From: Frankia sp. R82
GTDB lineage: Bacteria > Actinomycetota > Actinomycetes > Frankiales > Frankiaceae
Reading direction: 5' to 3'
NCBI RefSeq assembly: GCF_023716925.1
Contig: NZ_JAMQQG010000288.1
Span: 1-37,329, forward strand
Length of the DNA: 37,329 bases
Shown: in pieces, positions 34,151 through 37,329 of the stretch
Layout of the letters: the number at the start of each line of letters is the position of its first letter
Numbering within the stretch: the first letter of the stretch is position 1
Program-made: the position numbers and the translations under genes
The notes under the pieces: generated by a model
Databases searched by the model: none
What the model saw: only the letters and a program-made list of their open reading frames with translations
Told to the model about the DNA's origin: nothing

Positions 34151-35220
34151 GCACCGCGACCGTCCCCGAGCCCACCGCTCCCACCGCGGACGGTGAGGAT
34201 CGGCTGAACCTGCGCGGCGCGATCCTGCCGCGCTTCGTCCCGTTCGCGGTCGCCGCGGGTTCCGTGGTCGTCGCCCTGCTGATCTACCTGCTGACGCCGG
34301 TGGACAGCGAGATCCAGATCGTGCTGATGGCAGCACTGATCTTCGTGGTGGCGATGACCGCCGTCTCGACCTCGATCGAGGGCAGCCGCCGGGCCCGCGA
34401 CCGGTTCGCGACCACCCTGGTCTACGGCGCCTTCCTGCTGGCGGTGATCCCGCTGGTCGCGGTCCTGGCCAGTGTGATCGGCAAGGGCGCGGCCCGGCTG
34501 AGCCCGTCGTTTCTCACCCACTCGATGAACGGCATCGGCGCCCGCGACTCCGGCGGCGGCATCTACCACGCCATCATCGGGACCGTCGAGCAGGTGCTGA
34601 TCGCCAGCGCCATCGCCGTGCCGTTCGGCCTGCTGGTGGCGATCTACCTGGTGGAGTACGGCCGCGGCCGGATCAGCCGGACGATCAGCTTCTTCGTGGA
34701 CGTGCTCACCGGTCTGCCCTCGATCATCGCCGGTCTGTTCGTGCTGGCGTTCTGGATCCTGGCTCTTGGCCAGGGCTTCTCCGGGTTCGCGGGTTCGCTG
34801 GCGCTGGTCGTCCTGATGATTCCGACGGTGGTGCGTTCGGCCGAGGAGATGCTCAAGCTCGTGCCGAACGAGCTGCGCGAGGCCGGTTATGCGCTGGGCG
34901 TGCCCAAGTGGCGGACCATCCTGCGGGTCGTCGTCCCGACCGCCCTGCCGGGCATCGTGACCGGCGTCATGCTCGCCGTCGCCCGAGTGTCCGGCGAGAC
35001 GGCACCCGTGTTGCTTACCGTGTTCGGCACGAACCTCATCAACGCGAACCCGTTCTCCGGTGAGCAGAGCTCGCTGCCGCTGTACATCTACTCACAGGCC
35101 GGCCAGCCGCAGCAGTTCGCGATCGACCGGGCCTGGGCCGCCGCGCTTGTCCTGATCATCATCATCATGGTGCTCAACCTCGTCGCCCGGCTGTTCGCCG
35201 GCCGCAGCCGGTTGAAGTAA
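34147..35220 (+). CDS. pstA: Phosphate ABC transporter permease PstA
   Basis: 357 residues from ATG 34147, overlapping the pstC TGA. Two extra N-terminal spans precede the six-span permease core, giving about eight. Core motifs: YHAIIGTVEQVLIASAIAVPFGLLVAIYLVEY, DVLTGLPSIIAGLF, and the EAA loop LREAGYALGVPKWRTILRVVVPTALPGIVTG. Partner of PstC in the channel. Confidence 0.95.
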   Translation: MSTATVPEPTAPTADGEDRLNLRGAILPRFVPFAVAAGSVVVALLIYLLTPVDSEIQIVLMAALIFVVAMTAVSTSIEGSRRARDRFATTLVYGAFLLAVIPLVAVLASVIGKGAARLSPSFLTHSMNGIGARDSGGGIYHAIIGTVEQVLIASAIAVPFGLLVAIYLVEYGRGRISRTISFFVDVLTGLPSIIAGLFVLAFWILALGQGFSGFAGSLALVVLMIPTVVRSAEEMLKLVPNELREAGYALGVPKWRTILRVVVPTALPGIVTGVMLAVARVSGETAPVLLTVFGTNLINANPFSGEQSSLPLYIYSQAGQPQQFAIDRAWAAALVLIIIIMVLNLVARLFAGRSRLK

Positions 35221-35410
35221 CCCCGACCCGGGCTGGCGGTGCGTACCGCCACTGCCGCCGAAGCCACCGCCGGCCCGCTCCGACATGCTTCACCCAGCCG
35301 TTCCCAGCATCCTGTCAGGAAGCCGCAACCAACCACCCGGCGGCCGTCCTGCCAGGTAACAGCGTCCAGCCACCGAGCAGCGTCCAGCCAGATCGTGAGT
35401 CGAGGTTGTC
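35221..35410. other. pstA-pstB spacer with hairpin and short repeat
   Basis: 190 bases, unusually long inside a pst operon. A 7-bp-stem hairpin TGGCGGT-GCGT-ACCGCCA lies at 35234-35251. A 13-base direct repeat CAGCGTCCAGCCA occurs at 35360 and 35378. A second hairpin checkpoint or a separate pstB promoter is possible. Confidence 0.6.
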
Positions 35411-36187
35411 ATGGCCACCCGCATCGAGGTAACCGGGCTGACGGCGTACTACGGCAAGTTCAAAGCCGTGTCCGACGTTAATCTGACTATCGAGCCGAAG
35501 AACGTCACCGCATTCATCGGACCGTCCGGATGCGGAAAGTCGACCGTGCTGCGCACACTCAACCGGATGCACGAGGTGCTGCCGGGAGCCCGGGTCGAGG
35601 GGCGTGTGCTGCTGGACGGTGAGGATCTCTACGGCGCCGGGATGGACCCGGTGAACGTCCGGCGGACCGTCGGCATGGTCTTCCAGCGGCCGAACCCGTT
35701 CCCGACAATGTCGATCTACGAAAACGTCATCGCCGGTCTGAAGCTCAACGGGATCCGCAAGAAGGCGCTGCTTGACGAGCGGGTCGAGGAGTCGCTGCGC
35801 GGTGCGAACCTCTGGGACGAGGTCAAGGACCGGCTGAACCGCCCCGGCGCCGGCCTGTCCGGCGGCCAGCAGCAGCGGCTGTGTATCGCCCGGGCGATCG
35901 CCGTCGAGCCGCAGGTGCTGCTCATGGACGAGCCCTGCTCGGCGCTCGACCCGATTTCGACCCTGGCGATCGAGGACCTCATCAACAAGCTGAAGTCCAG
36001 CTTCACCATCGTCATCGTCACCCACAACATGCAGCAGGCGTCCCGGGTCAGCGACGCGACCGCATTTTTCTCCCTGGAGAAGACCGGCGACCCCGGCCGT
36101 CTCGTCGAGTTCGACAAGACCTCGAAGATTTTCACCAACCCGTCGGAGAAACGAACCGAGGACTACGTGTCCGGACGGTTCGGCTGA
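35411..36187 (+). CDS. pstB: Phosphate ABC transporter ATPase PstB
   Basis: 258 residues, the normal PstB length. Walker [11 protein letters not shown]-loop [17 protein letters not shown], signature [16 protein letters not shown], Walker [14 protein letters not shown] and H-loop [17 protein letters not shown] 35411 with GAGG nearby. Hydrolyses ATP to drive phosphate import through PstC-PstA. Base composition slightly lower in GC than its neighbours around 35440-35520. Confidence 0.97.
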   Translation: MATRIEVTGLTAYYGKFKAVSDVNLTIEPKNVTAFIGPSGCGKSTVLRTLNRMHEVLPGARVEGRVLLDGEDLYGAGMDPVNVRRTVGMVFQRPNPFPTMSIYENVIAGLKLNGIRKKALLDERVEESLRGANLWDEVKDRLNRPGAGLSGGQQQRLCIARAIAVEPQVLLMDEPCSALDPISTLAIEDLINKLKSSFTIVIVTHNMQQASRVSDATAFFSLEKTGDPGRLVEFDKTSKIFTNPSEKRTEDYVSGRFG

Positions 36188-36219
36188 TCGCCAGCGAAGT
36201 TCTCGGACAGGACGTCACC

Positions 36220-37077
36220 ATGGTTCCGACGTGGACGGGCGCAGGTCTGTCGGCGGCGGAGCGCGGGCCGGCGGGTGACCGTCGGCCGACGGGGGAGCGC
36301 GAGCCGACCGCGGACGATTGCGGGTCGCCCCGCGATCGGCGCCGGACGGCGGGGCCGGGGCCGGAGCGAAGACCGCCCGCACCGGCCCTGCTCATCGCCG
36401 ACTCGGAGGTCGAGCAGGAGATGCTCGACGCCATCGTCGGCGGCGGCGTGGAGGTCAGCGTCGTCGCCGACGGGGCGCTGGCCCTGTTGGAGATCGGCCT
36501 GCGCCAACCCGATGCCCTGATCATCAGTGCCCGGCTACCCGTCGTCGACGGAGTGACCGTGGTGCGCACCGTGCGCAGCGTTGCCGGTCACGACGACATC
36601 CCGATCCTGCTCGCCGTCGGCCCCGACGACCGCCCGGCCGCCGCCGCCGGCCTGGACGCCGGGGCGAGCGCCTGCGTCGGCAAGCCCTACCGGGTCACCG
36701 AGGTCCTCGCGATGGTCGGCGGTCTGCGCCCCGACCGGTCCGGGGCCCAGCCGCCGCATCCGGGTGGCACCGAGGTCCTGCGCGGCGGCCCGGTCCTGCT
36801 CGACCGCGCCGCTCACGAGGTGCGCCTGGACGGCACCCTCGTCTCCGTCCCGCCCCGGGAGTTCCGGCTGCTCGCCCTGCTGTTGGAACAGGCCGGCCGG
36901 GTCGTCCCCCGGGAGACCCTGCTGCGCGAGGTCTGGGGCTCCACCCACACCGAGACGAACACCCTCGCCGTCCACGTCCGCCGGCTGCGCCGTCGCCTCG
37001 GTGAGGCCGCCGGTGAACCCACAGTGATCGAAAGCATTCGTGGCGTCGGCTACCGCTTCCGTGCCGTGCCCGGCTAG
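36220..37077 (+). CDS. OmpR-family regulator lacking the phospho-acceptor Asp
   Basis: 285 residues from ATG 36220 with AGGAC upstream. About 54 disordered Arg/Pro/Gly-rich residues come first. The receiver-like domain (55-168) keeps Asp61 and Lys155 (GKPY) but has Ser103 where the phosphorylated Asp belongs (DALIISARLPVVDG), Ser62 in place of the second acidic residue, and Val near the usual Thr. The C-terminal winged helix (about 188-283: VPPREFRLLALLLEQAGRVVPRETLL...HVRRLRRRLG...IESIRGVGYRF) is intact. Hence a DNA-binding protein unlikely to be controlled by a histidine kinase. It lies 32 bases after pstB and no kinase gene follows, so it may control phosphate genes by another signal. Confidence 0.85.
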   Translation: MVPTWTGAGLSAAERGPAGDRRPTGEREPTADDCGSPRDRRRTAGPGPERRPPAPALLIADSEVEQEMLDAIVGGGVEVSVVADGALALLEIGLRQPDALIISARLPVVDGVTVVRTVRSVAGHDDIPILLAVGPDDRPAAAAGLDAGASACVGKPYRVTEVLAMVGGLRPDRSGAQPPHPGGTEVLRGGPVLLDRAAHEVRLDGTLVSVPPREFRLLALLLEQAGRVVPRETLLREVWGSTHTETNTLAVHVRRLRRRLGEAAGEPTVIESIRGVGYRFRAVPG

Positions 37078-37329
37078 CGTCCCGGCGCTCCCGGCCGGCC
37101 GGGCAGGGCGTAGACACCGGGGGCGACCTGGGCGGCCAGGCCGTCGGCGAGCAGACCCGCCAGCGCCCGGTCCCGCTGGACCGGCTCGTCCCAGACCTGG
37201 TCGAGCAGCTCCTGGTGGACGGGGTGCGCCGCGTCGCGCAGTACGGCGAGCAACCGGCCGCGGACCTGCCGGTCGGTGCCGGCGTAGCCCTGGGGGCGAC
37301 GGGCCGGGCCGGTGGCCGGGGGACTGCCC
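37074..37329 (-). CDS. mutY: A/G-specific adenine glycosylase C-terminus (MutY-like), partial
   Basis: Minus-strand reading entering from the right edge and ending at TAG 37074-37076, overlapping the regulator's stop in convergent orientation. About 84 residues are visible: GYAGTDRQVRGRLLAVLRDA...VQRDRALAGLLADGLAAQV...GVYALPGR. This tail, with TDRQVRG and a winged-helix-like end, is what I know from actinobacterial MutY proteins. The catalytic part and FeS cluster are outside the window, so the call rests on the tail alone. Confidence 0.65.
   Translation of the reverse strand, partial: GSPPATGPARRPQGYAGTDRQVRGRLLAVLRDAAHPVHQELLDQVWDEPVQRDRALAGLLADGLAAQVAPGVYALPGRPGAPGR

Noticed and set aside
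35881-37077. A 398-codon regulator beginning inside pstB
   Set aside because: The first 113 codons overlap pstB in another frame; the regulator has its own ATG and ribosome site at 36220.

Overview
The window is high-GC, Gram-positive actinobacterial chromosome, most like a Frankia-type genome. It uses many GTG and TTG starts, has few T-tailed terminators, and carries actinobacteria-specific families (WhiB, MarP, Ssd/TadA, actinobacterial holin, PonA2 with PASTA). From about 1 to 24 kb the gene order follows the segment known in Mycobacterium tuberculosis as Rv3660c to Rv3683: ssd, holin-like protein, ephE, marP, nudix, nth, crp, MBL-fold, RidA, DUF4177, two ArsA/Get3-like ATPases, whiB4, ponA2, metallophosphoesterase. 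The species name is an inference; the gene order is read from the sequence and compared from memory.

Region 1 (1-3.5 kb, minus strand): a TadA-type secretion/pilus ATPase cut by the left edge, a CpaE/Ssd-like ParA-fold protein, and a Fic-fold protein with a ruined catalytic motif. Region 2 (3.7-8.8 kb): holin-like membrane protein and epoxide hydrolase-like protein on plus, facing a minus-strand operon nth - CoA-type nudix - amicyanin-like cupredoxin lipoprotein - marP. Region 3 (9.2-15.8 kb): crp converging on a large class III nucleotide cyclase/ATPase/TPR protein, then MBL-fold, RidA and a 55-residue DUF4177 protein. Region 4 (15.9-23.9 kb): two ArsA-like ATPases in tandem, whiB4, ponA2, a GatB/YqeY protein and a metallophosphoesterase.

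Region 5 (24-31.2 kb) breaks the conserved order and begins at a tRNA-Pro(CGG). It holds a divergent stand-alone UMP kinase homologue on plus. A minus-strand series follows: a 91-aa orphan, a prolyl-tRNA synthetase of the archaeal/eukaryotic type, an acyl-carrier-protein/GNAT fusion, a fatty-acyl-AMP-ligase-like enzyme, a SnoaL-like protein and a small secreted four-cysteine protein. The ligase + carrier + GNAT set repeats the logic of MbtM-MbtL-MbtK in mycobactin biosynthesis and is the best candidate here for an undescribed pathway.

Region 6 (31.6-37.1 kb): a pstSCAB phosphate transporter operon with a Pho-box-like direct repeat in front of pstS and a strong hairpin between pstS and pstC. 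It is followed by an OmpR-family regulator whose phospho-acceptor aspartate is replaced by serine. The end of a mutY-like gene enters from the right edge on minus.
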